Origin: JADJOY01 sp046331705 [NCBI: bacterium]
Lineage (GTDB): Bacteria > JADJOY01
Length of the DNA stretch: 64,000 bases
Reading direction: 5' to 3'
NCBI GenBank assembly: GCA_046331705.1
Contig: JAXLQJ010000002.1
Location: 288,022-352,021 of the forward strand
The notes below the pieces were generated by a model. The model did not search any database. It saw only the letters and a list, made by a program, of their open reading frames with translations, and was not told where the DNA came from. Positions within the stretch are counted from its first letter, which is position 1. The number at the start of each line of letters is the position of its first letter. A program made the translations under genes and the position numbers. Shown here piece after piece: positions 41,961 to 50,647 of this stretch.

Positions 41961-43190
41961 ATGGCGCTCACCGGCGAGCGACATGGGCCGGCGCTCGTGG
42001 CACCGGCGACGCTGGCGACCAGCGCGGCGGCGGTGGTCGGGGAGCTCGCGCTCCGCGCCGGCGCGCGCTGGCGGCTCGGCGCGCTCGATGGCGCCGCGCT
42101 CCTCGGTGAGCGCGCCGCGATCTTCGGCTACCGACGAAACGGCCGCATCTCGCCGGGCGCCACGTGTCGCCTGACGCGAGCCCGTGACGGTTGGATCGCG
42201 ATCAATCTGCCCCGCGCCGACGATTGGGCGGCGCTCGCGGCGTGGCTCGAGTCCGAGGGCTGGGCGGGCGTCGGTGGGACGGTGCTCGCGGACGAGGGCG
42301 CGTGGGCGCGGCTCGCCGCCGACGTGAGCGTGCGCGAGAAGGCGACGCTGCTCGAGCGGGCGCGCTGGCTCGGCCTCGCGGTCGCGGACGCCGAGCCCGC
42401 GGCGCGGAGCACGCCGGCCCCGTGGTCGATCTTCGCGACCGGCGAGCGTGCGGGGGAGCGCAACCACCGCGAACCGCTGGTGCTCGATCTCGCGTCGCTG
42501 TGGGCTGGCCCGCTCGCGGGGCATCTGCTCCTCGGCGCCGGCGCGCGGGTGGTGAAGCTCGAGAGCGCACGACGTCCGGACGGCGCGCGCCTCGGTCCGC
42601 GCGGGTTCTTCGATCTCTTGAACGGCGGGAAGGAGTGTGTCGCCCTCGATCTTCGTGAGCACGAGGACCGCACGCTGCTGGCGCGCTTGATCGCGCGCGC
42701 CGACGTGATCCTCGAGAGCACCCGGCCGCGGGCGCTCGAGCAGCTCGGCATCGACGCCGTCGCTTGGGTGCGGGGTCGCCCGGGGCGCGTGTGGGTGAGC
42801 ATCACGGGCTACGGTCGTGAGGCACCGGGGCGGGATTGGGTGGCGTTCGGCGACGACGCCGCAGCAGCCGCCGGGCTGGCGTTGGCAACGGGCGTGCGCG
42901 CGGGGCTCGACGGCCCGATCGGTTGCGGCGACGCGATCGCGGACCCGTTGGCCGGCACTCATGCGGCGCTCGCCGCGTTCGCCGCGTGGCAGGAGGGGGG
43001 TGGCGTGGGAATCGACGTGAGCCTGGCGGGGGTGACGCGACATCTGCTGGAGCGCGCGCCGATGCCTCCGTGGACCGGCGGCGCGCTCGAGGTGGCCGAG
43101 CCGCGTGCGCGCGTGGCGAGCGTGGCGGCGCGCGCGCTCGGCGAGGACACCTCGCGCGTCCTCGCCGAGCTGGAGATTCGTGCGTGCTGA
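41961..43190 (+). CDS. Family III (CaiB/BaiF) CoA-transferase, N terminus disturbed
   Basis: A 409-residue protein from ATG 41961. LVLDLASLWAGPLAGHLLLG, ARVVKLESARRPDGARLGP and NGGKECVALDLREHEDR match the CaiB-type fold, in which a conserved Asp carries CoA. The usual start region appears before the ATG: the same frame reads back through AWARSGAMALTG to the SDR stop without a start codon, while a GTG with a ribosome site at about 41908 lies in another frame. A one-base shift near 41930 may have shortened the gene. The end overlaps the amidohydrolase start. Confidence 0.75.
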   Translation: MALTGERHGPALVAPATLATSAAAVVGELALRAGARWRLGALDGAALLGERAAIFGYRRNGRISPGATCRLTRARDGWIAINLPRADDWAALAAWLESEGWAGVGGTVLADEGAWARLAADVSVREKATLLERARWLGLAVADAEPAARSTPAPWSIFATGERAGERNHREPLVLDLASLWAGPLAGHLLLGAGARVVKLESARRPDGARLGPRGFFDLLNGGKECVALDLREHEDRTLLARLIARADVILESTRPRALEQLGIDAVAWVRGRPGRVWVSITGYGREAPGRDWVAFGDDAAAAAGLALATGVRAGLDGPIGCGDAIADPLAGTHAALAAFAAWQEGGGVGIDVSLAGVTRHLLERAPMPPWTGGALEVAEPRARVASVAARALGEDTSRVLAELEIRAC

Positions 43191-44599
43191 TCCTGCGCGC
43201 GGAGGTGGACGGCCGCGGCCCCGTCGACGTGCGCATCGAGCGGGGCCGGATCGCTTCCATCGCGGAGGCGCTCGAGCCACGCGGCGGCGAGCACGTGCTC
43301 GATGCCGCAGGTGGTGCGCTACTGCCGGGACTTCACGATCACCACCTTCATTTGCTGGCGCTCGCCGCCGCGGAACGTTCGGTGCGCTGCGGCCCGCCTG
43401 AGGTGCGAACGCAGTCCGCGCTGGTGGCGGCGCTGCGAACGGCGGCCGCGGCGACGGAAGCCGGGCGCATCGTTCGTGGCGTCGGCTACCACGAGTCGGT
43501 GGCGGGAGCGCTCGATCGCGACGTGCTGGATCGCTGGTTGCCGGGACGAGCCGTGCAGATTCAGCATCGAAGCGGAGCGCTCTGGATCGTGAGCGGGGCG
43601 CTCGTCGAGACCCTCGGGCTCGACCGCGGAGCGGATGCGCCCGGCGTCGAGCGCTTTCCGAGCGGCCGGGCCACCGGACGGCTCTTTCGACTCGACGCGT
43701 GGCTGCGCGAGCGCGTTCCGGACGCCGGAGCGCGACCCGAGCTCGCCAGCGTGTCGCGGTTGCTCGCGAGTCGCGGCGTGACCGGCGTGACCGACGCAAC
43801 ACCCACGAACGGGCGCGTCGAGCTCGACTGGTTCGAGCGCGCAGCCGCCACCGGCGCGCTGCTGCAGCGAGTCACGCTCATGGGATCTCGGTCGTTGCCG
43901 CACCCGACGCGAGCCGAGCTCACCCGCGGCGCGCTCAAGGTGCTGCTCGACGAATCGGACCTGGCCGACCTCGGCGAGCTCGTGGCGACGATCGCGCGGG
44001 CCCACGTCGAGGGGCGATCGGTCGCGATCCACGCCGTCACGCGCGCCGAGCTGGTGTTCGCGGCGGCCGCGTTTCGCGAGGCCGGCGCGTCGTCGGGCGA
44101 CCGAATCGAGCATGCCGCGGTCGCGCCGCCCGAGCTCGCGGCGCTGGTCGCCGAGCTCGGGCTCACGGTCGTGACCCAGCCCAACTTCGTGCGCGAGCGC
44201 GGCGACGCGTATCGGGTCGACGTCGCGGAGAGCGAGCGACCGTGGCTCTACCGTTGTCGCGGCTGGGACGAGGCCAAGGTCCCGCTGGGCGGCGGCACCG
44301 ACGCCCCGTTCGGCGAGCCCGATCCCTGGCTCGCGATGCAGGCGGCCGTGGATCGCCGCACCGAGGATGGCCACGTCGTCGGCGCCCGTGAGGCGCTCAC
44401 TCCCGAGCGCGCGCTGGCGCTCTTCACCACGGCGCCCGAGGCGCCGGGCGGCGCGCCGCGCGCGCTCGTCCCCGGCGCCGCCGCGGATCTCTGCCTCCTC
44501 GATCGGCCCTGGCGCAGGGCGCGGGACGAGCTTTCGCGCGGCCTGGTTGCCGCCACGTTCGTGGCGGGCCGGTGTGCTTGGCGGCGAGACGAGCAATGA
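43184..44599 (+). CDS. Amidohydrolase (YtcJ-like, metal-dependent)
   Basis: A 471-residue protein. GLHDHHLHL holds the HxH metal pair near residues 45-50; further metal or catalytic positions are AIHAVT, IEHAAV and GGTDAPFGEPDPW. VLLDESDLADL may carry the bridging acidic residue. The layout is that of the amidohydrolase-3/YtcJ group, hydrolases of amide, ester or cyclic bonds. GTG 43184 overlaps the CoA-transferase stop, and its own stop overlaps the methyltransferase start (ATGA), so three genes are coupled. Substrate unknown. Confidence 0.82.
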   Translation: MLILRAEVDGRGPVDVRIERGRIASIAEALEPRGGEHVLDAAGGALLPGLHDHHLHLLALAAAERSVRCGPPEVRTQSALVAALRTAAAATEAGRIVRGVGYHESVAGALDRDVLDRWLPGRAVQIQHRSGALWIVSGALVETLGLDRGADAPGVERFPSGRATGRLFRLDAWLRERVPDAGARPELASVSRLLASRGVTGVTDATPTNGRVELDWFERAAATGALLQRVTLMGSRSLPHPTRAELTRGALKVLLDESDLADLGELVATIARAHVEGRSVAIHAVTRAELVFAAAAFREAGASSGDRIEHAAVAPPELAALVAELGLTVVTQPNFVRERGDAYRVDVAESERPWLYRCRGWDEAKVPLGGGTDAPFGEPDPWLAMQAAVDRRTEDGHVVGAREALTPERALALFTTAPEAPGGAPRALVPGAAADLCLLDRPWRRARDELSRGLVAATFVAGRCAWRRDEQ

Positions 44600-45291
44600 C
44601 CGCCGAGAGCCCCTCGTCCGCGTCGCTGTTGCTCGAGTCGTTGCTGCGCCGCGGCTGGATGGAGACCGCGCGTGCCGCGCTCGAGGAGCGACGCTTCGAT
44701 CGCGTGCGGGGCACCGAGACCCACGGCCGCGTCGCGGTGGCGGAGCTCTTTCCGCGCGGCGGGCGCTCGGCTGTGGCCGCGAGCGAGTATCAGCCGGTGC
44801 CGGCGCCACTCTTTCGCGCGGCCATCGGGCACGTGCCCCAGGCCGCCCGCGAGCGGGCGTTCGTCGATCTGGGTTGCGGCAAGGGGCGCGCGCTGCTGTT
44901 GGCCGCCGAGGCGGGCTACCGCGCGCTGCGTGGCGTCGAGCTCTCCGCGCCGCTCGCGGCGACGGCGAGCGAGAACCTCGCCAAGACCGCCCTCCGGCTC
45001 GGCCACCCCCTCGACGTGAGCATCCGGAGCGCGGACGCGACGACGCGTCGTTTCGAGCGGGACGAGGACACCGTGTTCCTCTTCCATCCGTTCGGCGCGC
45101 GGCAGGTCCGGGTGGTGGCGCGTGCCCTCGTCGAATCGCTCGACGCGCATCCGCGCACGATCTGGATCGTGTACGTGAACCCGGTCCACGGCGCTGTCTT
45201 CGGAGAATCGTCGCGCATCCGCGAGCTCGCCGTGGGGCGCACACGCATCCCCGGCACCCTCGATTGGGTGGTGTTCGAGGCGGGCGGCTGA
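44596..45291 (+). CDS. SAM-dependent methyltransferase-like protein
   Basis: A 231-residue class I methyltransferase. FVDLGCGKGRALLLAAEAGY is motif I (SAM glycine loop, near 92-111), GVELSAPL is the acidic end of beta2, and FLFHPFGARQVRVVARALVE forms the later strands. Similar proteins occur as uncharacterised class I methyltransferases. ATG 44596 overlaps the amidohydrolase stop. Last gene of the plus run; the next gene is convergent with 10 bp between. Confidence 0.82.
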   Translation: MTAESPSSASLLLESLLRRGWMETARAALEERRFDRVRGTETHGRVAVAELFPRGGRSAVAASEYQPVPAPLFRAAIGHVPQAARERAFVDLGCGKGRALLLAAEAGYRALRGVELSAPLAATASENLAKTALRLGHPLDVSIRSADATTRRFERDEDTVFLFHPFGARQVRVVARALVESLDAHPRTIWIVYVNPVHGAVFGESSRIRELAVGRTRIPGTLDWVVFEAGG

Positions 45292-45301
45292 GCGCGGCGC
45301 T

Positions 45302-47749
45302 TCAGGCGGTGTCGACGGCGGCGAGCGCTTCGACGGCGCCGCTGGCGATCGCTTCCGCGATCGATCGGTCGTCGAGACGCAGGATCTCGCGCAGCACGTA
45401 GTCGTTGTCCGCTCCCACGAGCCCGCCGGCGAAGTCGGTGCGGCCGGGCGTGAGGCCGAGATGGAGTGGAATCGCCGATGCGGTCACGTGGCCGAGCGAG
45501 CGGTGCGGGACCCGCTCGAAGAACCCGCGCGCCCGCAGCTGTGGGTCGTGCTCCGCGAGGTCCCGGATCGTGCTCACCACTCCGGCCGGAACGCCCGCAG
45601 CCTGCAGCGATTCCGCGACCTCGAACCCGTCGCGGGCGCTGGTCCAGGCGCCGAGCCAGGCCTCGATCTCGTCTGCGTGCGCCACTCGGCCCGCCGCTGT
45701 CGAGAAGCTCGGATCGCGCGCCCACGCCGGCGCGCCGAGCGCCTCGACCAGGCCATTCCAATCGCCGTCGCTCTCGACGGCGATGGCGCACCAGCGTTCG
45801 TCGCCGGCGCAGCGGAAGACCCCGTGCGGAGCGGCGTGCACCGCGCGATTCCCGCGCCGTTCGGGCTCGCGCCCCGAACGGCTGGCGTCGAGCATCACGT
45901 CGCCGAGCGCCGCCACCAGGCATTCGTATTGCGCGAGATCGACGTGACCGCCCCGCCCGGTACGCGCCCGACGATCGAGCGCCGCGAGCACCGCCACCAG
46001 CCCGTGAAGCGCGCTCAGCGCGTCGGGGTACGCGAACTGGGTGATCGAGCACGGTACGTGGGCGAAGCCGGAGAGCGCGGCCAGGCCGGATACGGCCTCG
46101 ATGTTCGGTCCCCAGGTGGGAGTCCCCGCCTGCGGTCCGGTGCCGCCGAAGCCCGTGGTGCTCAGCATGACGAGGTCCACGCGCTCCGCCGCGAGGTCTG
46201 CGTATCGGACGCCGAGCTTCCCCGCGACCTCGGGCAGCATGTTCTCGATCACCACGTCCGACCGGGCGACCAAGCGCTTCACGAGCGCGCGCGCGCCGGG
46301 CTTCGCGAGATCGAGCGAGACGAAGCGCTTGCCGGCGTTCCAGTCCGTGAACCATGGCGAGCGATCGGGCCGCGGCGAGCGATCGGCGGCGCGCGGCGGG
46401 ACGTAGAGCCGCACCACGTCGGGATGGGCGCGCGATTCGATGCGGATCACCTCGGCGCCGGCCCAGGCCATCCAGCGCCCGATCCATGGCCCGGCCATGC
46501 CGGCGGTGAGCTCCACGACGCGGATGCCATCGAGGGGCCGCGGGCGCGCCGCGGGGCGGGCGGTGTCGCGCGCACCGGGCGGCGCGAGGACGGACGCCGC
46601 GCGCGGCGCGCCGGCGATCTCCGTGGCATGGCGAAACGGCGAGCCCGCCATCCGGAGCCCGCCGAGCTCGGGATGCTCGATGTCGCGCCAGAAGTCGCGG
46701 CTCGCGAGCTGCTCGTCGGCGAGGACCTCGAGGGCCGTGTGAACCGGCGTCACGGCGAGCCGCCGCTCAGCGGCCTCGGAGACGAACGCCGCGGCGGTGT
46801 AGCGAGCGGCCAGCTCGCCGATCCACAGATCGAGCAGCTCGCGATGCTCGATGCGATTCGCCGAGGCGCCGCGGAACATCGGGTCGAGCACGTCGGTGTT
46901 TCCGCTGGTCTCGGCGATCCAGCGCGCCAGCGCGTCCCAATGAAGCGGTCGGTTGACGATCAGGTACACGAGCCCGTCGCTGCACGCGTACGCACCCGAG
47001 GGCACGGAAGCGAAGAGGCTCGAGCCGCGGCGTTTGGGCGCGATCCCGTCGTCGAGGTACTTGGCGATTCCGCAGATGTGGGCGAGGGAGGCGACCGCCT
47101 CTTGAGCGGAGACGTCGACGTGCTGGCCGCAGCCGGTGCGGGTGGCGTGGTGGAGCGCCATCAAGGCGCCCGACACGGCGACGATCGACGCGCTGACGTC
47201 CGCCTGCGAGCCCGCGAGGCGTACCGGCGGATCGGTGGCCTCGCCGACCAGATGCGCCGCGCCGCCGGTGGCCGACGCGACCAGATCGGACGAGTGCCAG
47301 TGACGGCGCGGTCCCGTGGTACCGAAGCCGGTGACCGTGACGTGCACGAGCGCGGGATTGAGCGCCGCCACGGCCTCGCCGCCGAGCCCCAGATCCTCGC
47401 GGCGCCGGGCGGCGAGGCTTTCGAGCAGGATCGACGCACCGCGCAGCTCGGAGCGCAGCGTGTCGCGGTCGGCAGCGCGATCGAGATCGAGCGTGAGCGT
47501 GCGCTTGCCTGCGTTGAAGTAGAGGTGGGCAGCGCCACGCTCGCGCCCCGGGACCTCGCCCACGAACGGGCCGCGCCGACGAATCGGCGCGCCTTCGGGC
47601 GGTTCGATCAGCAGCACGTCGGCACCCAGCTCGGCGAGGACGCGTCCCGCGTAATGCGTCGCCGCGCTTCGCTCGACGAGCTCCACCACCCGTCGTCCCG
47701 AGAGCGGGAGCGCAGGCGTCGCAGGCGGGTCCGGGATGGCTCGACTCAT
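45302..47749 (-). CDS. Tandem-fused family III CoA-transferase (two CaiB domains)
   Basis: An 815-residue protein made of two CaiB/BaiF domains. Domain 1 (about 15-400): GRRVVELVERSAATHYAGRV, ADVLLIEPPEGAP, AGKRTLTLDLDRAADRDTL, VTGFGTTGP. Domain 2 (about 412-810): IRVVELTAGMAGPWIGRWMA, AEVIRIESRAHPDVVRLY, AGKRFVSLDLAKPGARALVK, STTGFGGTGP. Normal family III enzymes are interlaced homodimers of 400-residue chains; fusion would fix a pseudo-heterodimer. The family swaps CoA between carboxylic acids. It diverges from the GH38 gene. Acids used are unknown. Confidence 0.88.
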   Translation of the reverse strand: MSRAIPDPPATPALPLSGRRVVELVERSAATHYAGRVLAELGADVLLIEPPEGAPIRRRGPFVGEVPGRERGAAHLYFNAGKRTLTLDLDRAADRDTLRSELRGASILLESLAARRREDLGLGGEAVAALNPALVHVTVTGFGTTGPRRHWHSSDLVASATGGAAHLVGEATDPPVRLAGSQADVSASIVAVSGALMALHHATRTGCGQHVDVSAQEAVASLAHICGIAKYLDDGIAPKRRGSSLFASVPSGAYACSDGLVYLIVNRPLHWDALARWIAETSGNTDVLDPMFRGASANRIEHRELLDLWIGELAARYTAAAFVSEAAERRLAVTPVHTALEVLADEQLASRDFWRDIEHPELGGLRMAGSPFRHATEIAGAPRAASVLAPPGARDTARPAARPRPLDGIRVVELTAGMAGPWIGRWMAWAGAEVIRIESRAHPDVVRLYVPPRAADRSPRPDRSPWFTDWNAGKRFVSLDLAKPGARALVKRLVARSDVVIENMLPEVAGKLGVRYADLAAERVDLVMLSTTGFGGTGPQAGTPTWGPNIEAVSGLAALSGFAHVPCSITQFAYPDALSALHGLVAVLAALDRRARTGRGGHVDLAQYECLVAALGDVMLDASRSGREPERRGNRAVHAAPHGVFRCAGDERWCAIAVESDGDWNGLVEALGAPAWARDPSFSTAAGRVAHADEIEAWLGAWTSARDGFEVAESLQAAGVPAGVVSTIRDLAEHDPQLRARGFFERVPHRSLGHVTASAIPLHLGLTPGRTDFAGGLVGADNDYVLREILRLDDRSIAEAIASGAVEALAAVDTA

Positions 47750-47841
47750 GGCGCGTGCCGTGGTGGATCGGTGCGGACAGCGGGGATTCTACGTCGTATT
47801 CTTCGGCGCGCCGTCGCCGGCATCGCTCTCGATACACACCC

Positions 47842-50634
47842 ATGATCCGCGCGCTTCGTTCCCTCGCCGCCGTGGCTCTCACGAGCCTCGTGGCGGCGTG
47901 GGGCTGCGGCGGATCGGGCTCGCCTTCGTCGGTGGCGCGATCGGAGCGCGAGGTGCGCGCGGCGCTCGGCATTCCCGACGGCGCCGAGCGGGTGATGGTG
48001 GTGAGCCAGTCGTCGCACCTCGATCTCAACTTCCTCAACACCTACGACGGGTACTACGACTCGAGCATCCAGGGGATCTTTCGGACCGCGCTCGACCTGC
48101 TCGGCGACGAGCCCGACTACCGCTACTCGATCGCGGAGATCGCGTGGCTGCGCCGCTACTGGGACGATCATCCCGGCGAGCGCGAGCGGATCCGCGCCGC
48201 GGCCGCGCGCGGGGCGCTGCGGATCGTCGGCGGTGGGCTCACGAGCCCGGACACGGTGCTGCCCACCGGCGAGTCGCTGATGCGCGATTGGCAGATGGGC
48301 ATCGCCTGGGTGCGGGAGAATCTCGGAGTCCGGCCGATGACCGCGTGGCAGCCCGACAGTTTCGGGCATTCGGCGACGCTGCCGTCGCTGCTCGAGCAAT
48401 TCGGCTTTCGCTCGGTGGGATTCTTTCGCGTGGACGGCGGAGCCTTTGGGCAGGTGACGGGGGGCAAGCCGGTGCCGATCGCGCCGGGATCGACGGCCGA
48501 GACGCTCGCCGACCTCGACACGGCGGACTACGTCTGGCGCGCGCCCGATGGCGCCGAGGTGCTGGCGCGCTGGCTTCCCTACGGCTACGGGATGGGCGAC
48601 GACCTCGATTTCTCGTTCCCGTGGTACGCGATCGCCGGATTCGGCATCAACTGGAACACGCCTGCGTTCACCGACGAGAGCGTGACCAACGAGCGTTTCG
48701 CGACCTACGTGGCGAGCCTGGAGCCGTATCGACGCACGCCGTACACGTTCCTGCCCGTGGGAATCGACTTCAGCTGGCCGAAGCCCAAGCTCCTCGACTA
48801 CGTGCGCAGGTGGAACGCGGAGCGCTACCCGTCGACGGGTGTTTGGATCGCCGCCGCCACGTTCGACGAGTACACGCGCCTGATCGAGGCGCACCGCCGC
48901 GAGCTGCCGGCGCTCGACCTGGACATCAATCCCTATTTCACCGGCTTCTACACGACCCACGCCGGGCTCAAGACCCGCCTGCGAGACGCGCACGGAACGC
49001 TCACCGACGCCGAGAAGATCGGTTCGATCGCGGGAACGGCGCGCGCTGCGGCGTATCCATTCGACGCGCTCGATTCGGGCTGGGACGGCTCGGCGTTCAT
49101 GAACCACCACGACGCGATCACCGGCACCACCACGTCGACGTCGCTCGCCGTCGATCTCGACTCGTGGACCTCGCGGGCGGTGGGAGAAGGCGAGAAGGCG
49201 CTGGCGCAGTCGATGTTCGAGCTCGGCCAGGCGGTGGATACGTCGAGCCTCGGCGCTCCGCAGACGCTCGTGGTGGTGAATCCGTCGAGCTGGGAACGCA
49301 GCGAGGCGATCGAGGTCGAGGTGCCGTCGCCGGATCCACCGTTCCCAGGACCGTCGGTCGTGGATCCGGTCCTGGGCGTGCTGCCGACGGAGCTTCGCGA
49401 GGTCCGATTCGACGAGCATTTCGGGCTCACGTTCGCCCGCATCGCGTTTCCGTCTCCGCCCGTGCCGTCGCTCGGCCACCGCGCCCTCGGGCTGCGCTTC
49501 GACGACGCGCCCGGCGTCCCGCGCGCCGATCTCGGCGCCGCGGTCACGCTCACGGAGAGCGACGACGAGATCGTCCTTGCCAACGGCCGCGTCACGGCGG
49601 TGCTGCGCCGCGACGCGGGGTATTGCCTCACGTCGTTGCGCAGCGGCGATTCCGGCGAGCTGCTCACCGGCCCGTCGAACGACGTCGTCACGTATCGCGA
49701 CTGGGGCGGGGCGTATCGCCTCGCGAGCGAGGTCGGTCGGCCGTGGGGAGAGATCGCCACGAGCTGTAGCGCGAGCGCCCCTCCACAACTCGTCGTGCTC
49801 GAACGGGGCCCGGTGCGCGCCGCCGTGCGCCTCACCGGCGCCAACGAGCTCGGCCCGGTGGTGCGCGAGATCGGTCTCGGGGCCGGCAGCGATCGCCTGG
49901 AGCTCACCACCACGCTCGCGGCACCCGACTTCACCTCGGTGGTCGCGCGCTTTCGCACCCGCATGACGGGCGCGACGCTCACCACCAGCGTGCCCTTCGG
50001 CGAGATCGAGCGACCGCGTCACAAGCTCTTCGATCCCACGTACTGGCCGGTCACCGAGTGGGTCGATCTCGCCTCGCCGAGCGGCGTCGGCGGGCTGTGG
50101 CTGAGCGCGGGCGGAAGCCGCGGCATGAGCGCCAGCGAGGACGGCGTTCTCGACGTGATGCTCACGCGGAACGTCTTCTGGGACGCGCTCGGCCCGCCGG
50201 GTGACGATCGCAGCAGCTACGCGACCACGCTCGCGCTGGGCGCTCGCGGCGGTGGCGATTGGATCGCCGGCGCGAGCCACCGCCGCGGGATCGAAGCGCA
50301 AGCACCGTTCCGCGTGATCGTCGGCGAGGCCCACGCGGGACCGCTGCCCTCGAGCCTCGCGTCGGTGCTGGTCGATCGCCCGGACGTGGACGTGAGCACG
50401 CTCAAGCGCGCCTACGATCGCAGCGAGGACCTGGTGCTGCGGCTGATCCGGCACGGGAGCGCGGGCGGCTCGGTTCGGGTCCGGACCGCGTTCGCCGGAT
50501 ACACGGACGTGTGGGCGGTCGACGGGATGGAAGACCCCCTCGATGGCGTGGCGGTCGACGGGACCGCGCAGGATTTCACGGTCGACATGGATCGCACCAT
50601 CCGCAGCCTGCGACTCAGGCGCGCGGGGAGCTGA
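47842..50634 (+). CDS. GH38-type alpha-mannosidase, lipoprotein
   Basis: A 930-residue exported enzyme. The signal ends VAAWGC, with Cys22 as lipid anchor. SHLDLNF (His59, Asp61) binds zinc, the nucleophile is Asp172 in QPDSFGHS, and NHHDAITGT (His422, His423, Asp424) completes the GH38 active-site pattern. The C-terminal half is beta-rich, as in the family. GH38 enzymes release alpha-mannose from glycans. ATG 47842 was chosen because it starts the signal peptide. The gene ends 13 bp before the second fused CoA-transferase gene. Confidence 0.86.
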   Translation: MIRALRSLAAVALTSLVAAWGCGGSGSPSSVARSEREVRAALGIPDGAERVMVVSQSSHLDLNFLNTYDGYYDSSIQGIFRTALDLLGDEPDYRYSIAEIAWLRRYWDDHPGERERIRAAAARGALRIVGGGLTSPDTVLPTGESLMRDWQMGIAWVRENLGVRPMTAWQPDSFGHSATLPSLLEQFGFRSVGFFRVDGGAFGQVTGGKPVPIAPGSTAETLADLDTADYVWRAPDGAEVLARWLPYGYGMGDDLDFSFPWYAIAGFGINWNTPAFTDESVTNERFATYVASLEPYRRTPYTFLPVGIDFSWPKPKLLDYVRRWNAERYPSTGVWIAAATFDEYTRLIEAHRRELPALDLDINPYFTGFYTTHAGLKTRLRDAHGTLTDAEKIGSIAGTARAAAYPFDALDSGWDGSAFMNHHDAITGTTTSTSLAVDLDSWTSRAVGEGEKALAQSMFELGQAVDTSSLGAPQTLVVVNPSSWERSEAIEVEVPSPDPPFPGPSVVDPVLGVLPTELREVRFDEHFGLTFARIAFPSPPVPSLGHRALGLRFDDAPGVPRADLGAAVTLTESDDEIVLANGRVTAVLRRDAGYCLTSLRSGDSGELLTGPSNDVVTYRDWGGAYRLASEVGRPWGEIATSCSASAPPQLVVLERGPVRAAVRLTGANELGPVVREIGLGAGSDRLELTTTLAAPDFTSVVARFRTRMTGATLTTSVPFGEIERPRHKLFDPTYWPVTEWVDLASPSGVGGLWLSAGGSRGMSASEDGVLDVMLTRNVFWDALGPPGDDRSSYATTLALGARGGGDWIAGASHRRGIEAQAPFRVIVGEAHAGPLPSSLASVLVDRPDVDVSTLKRAYDRSEDLVLRLIRHGSAGGSVRVRTAFAGYTDVWAVDGMEDPLDGVAVDGTAQDFTVDMDRTIRSLRLRRAGS

Positions 50635-50647
50635 GGAAGGACGGGGA

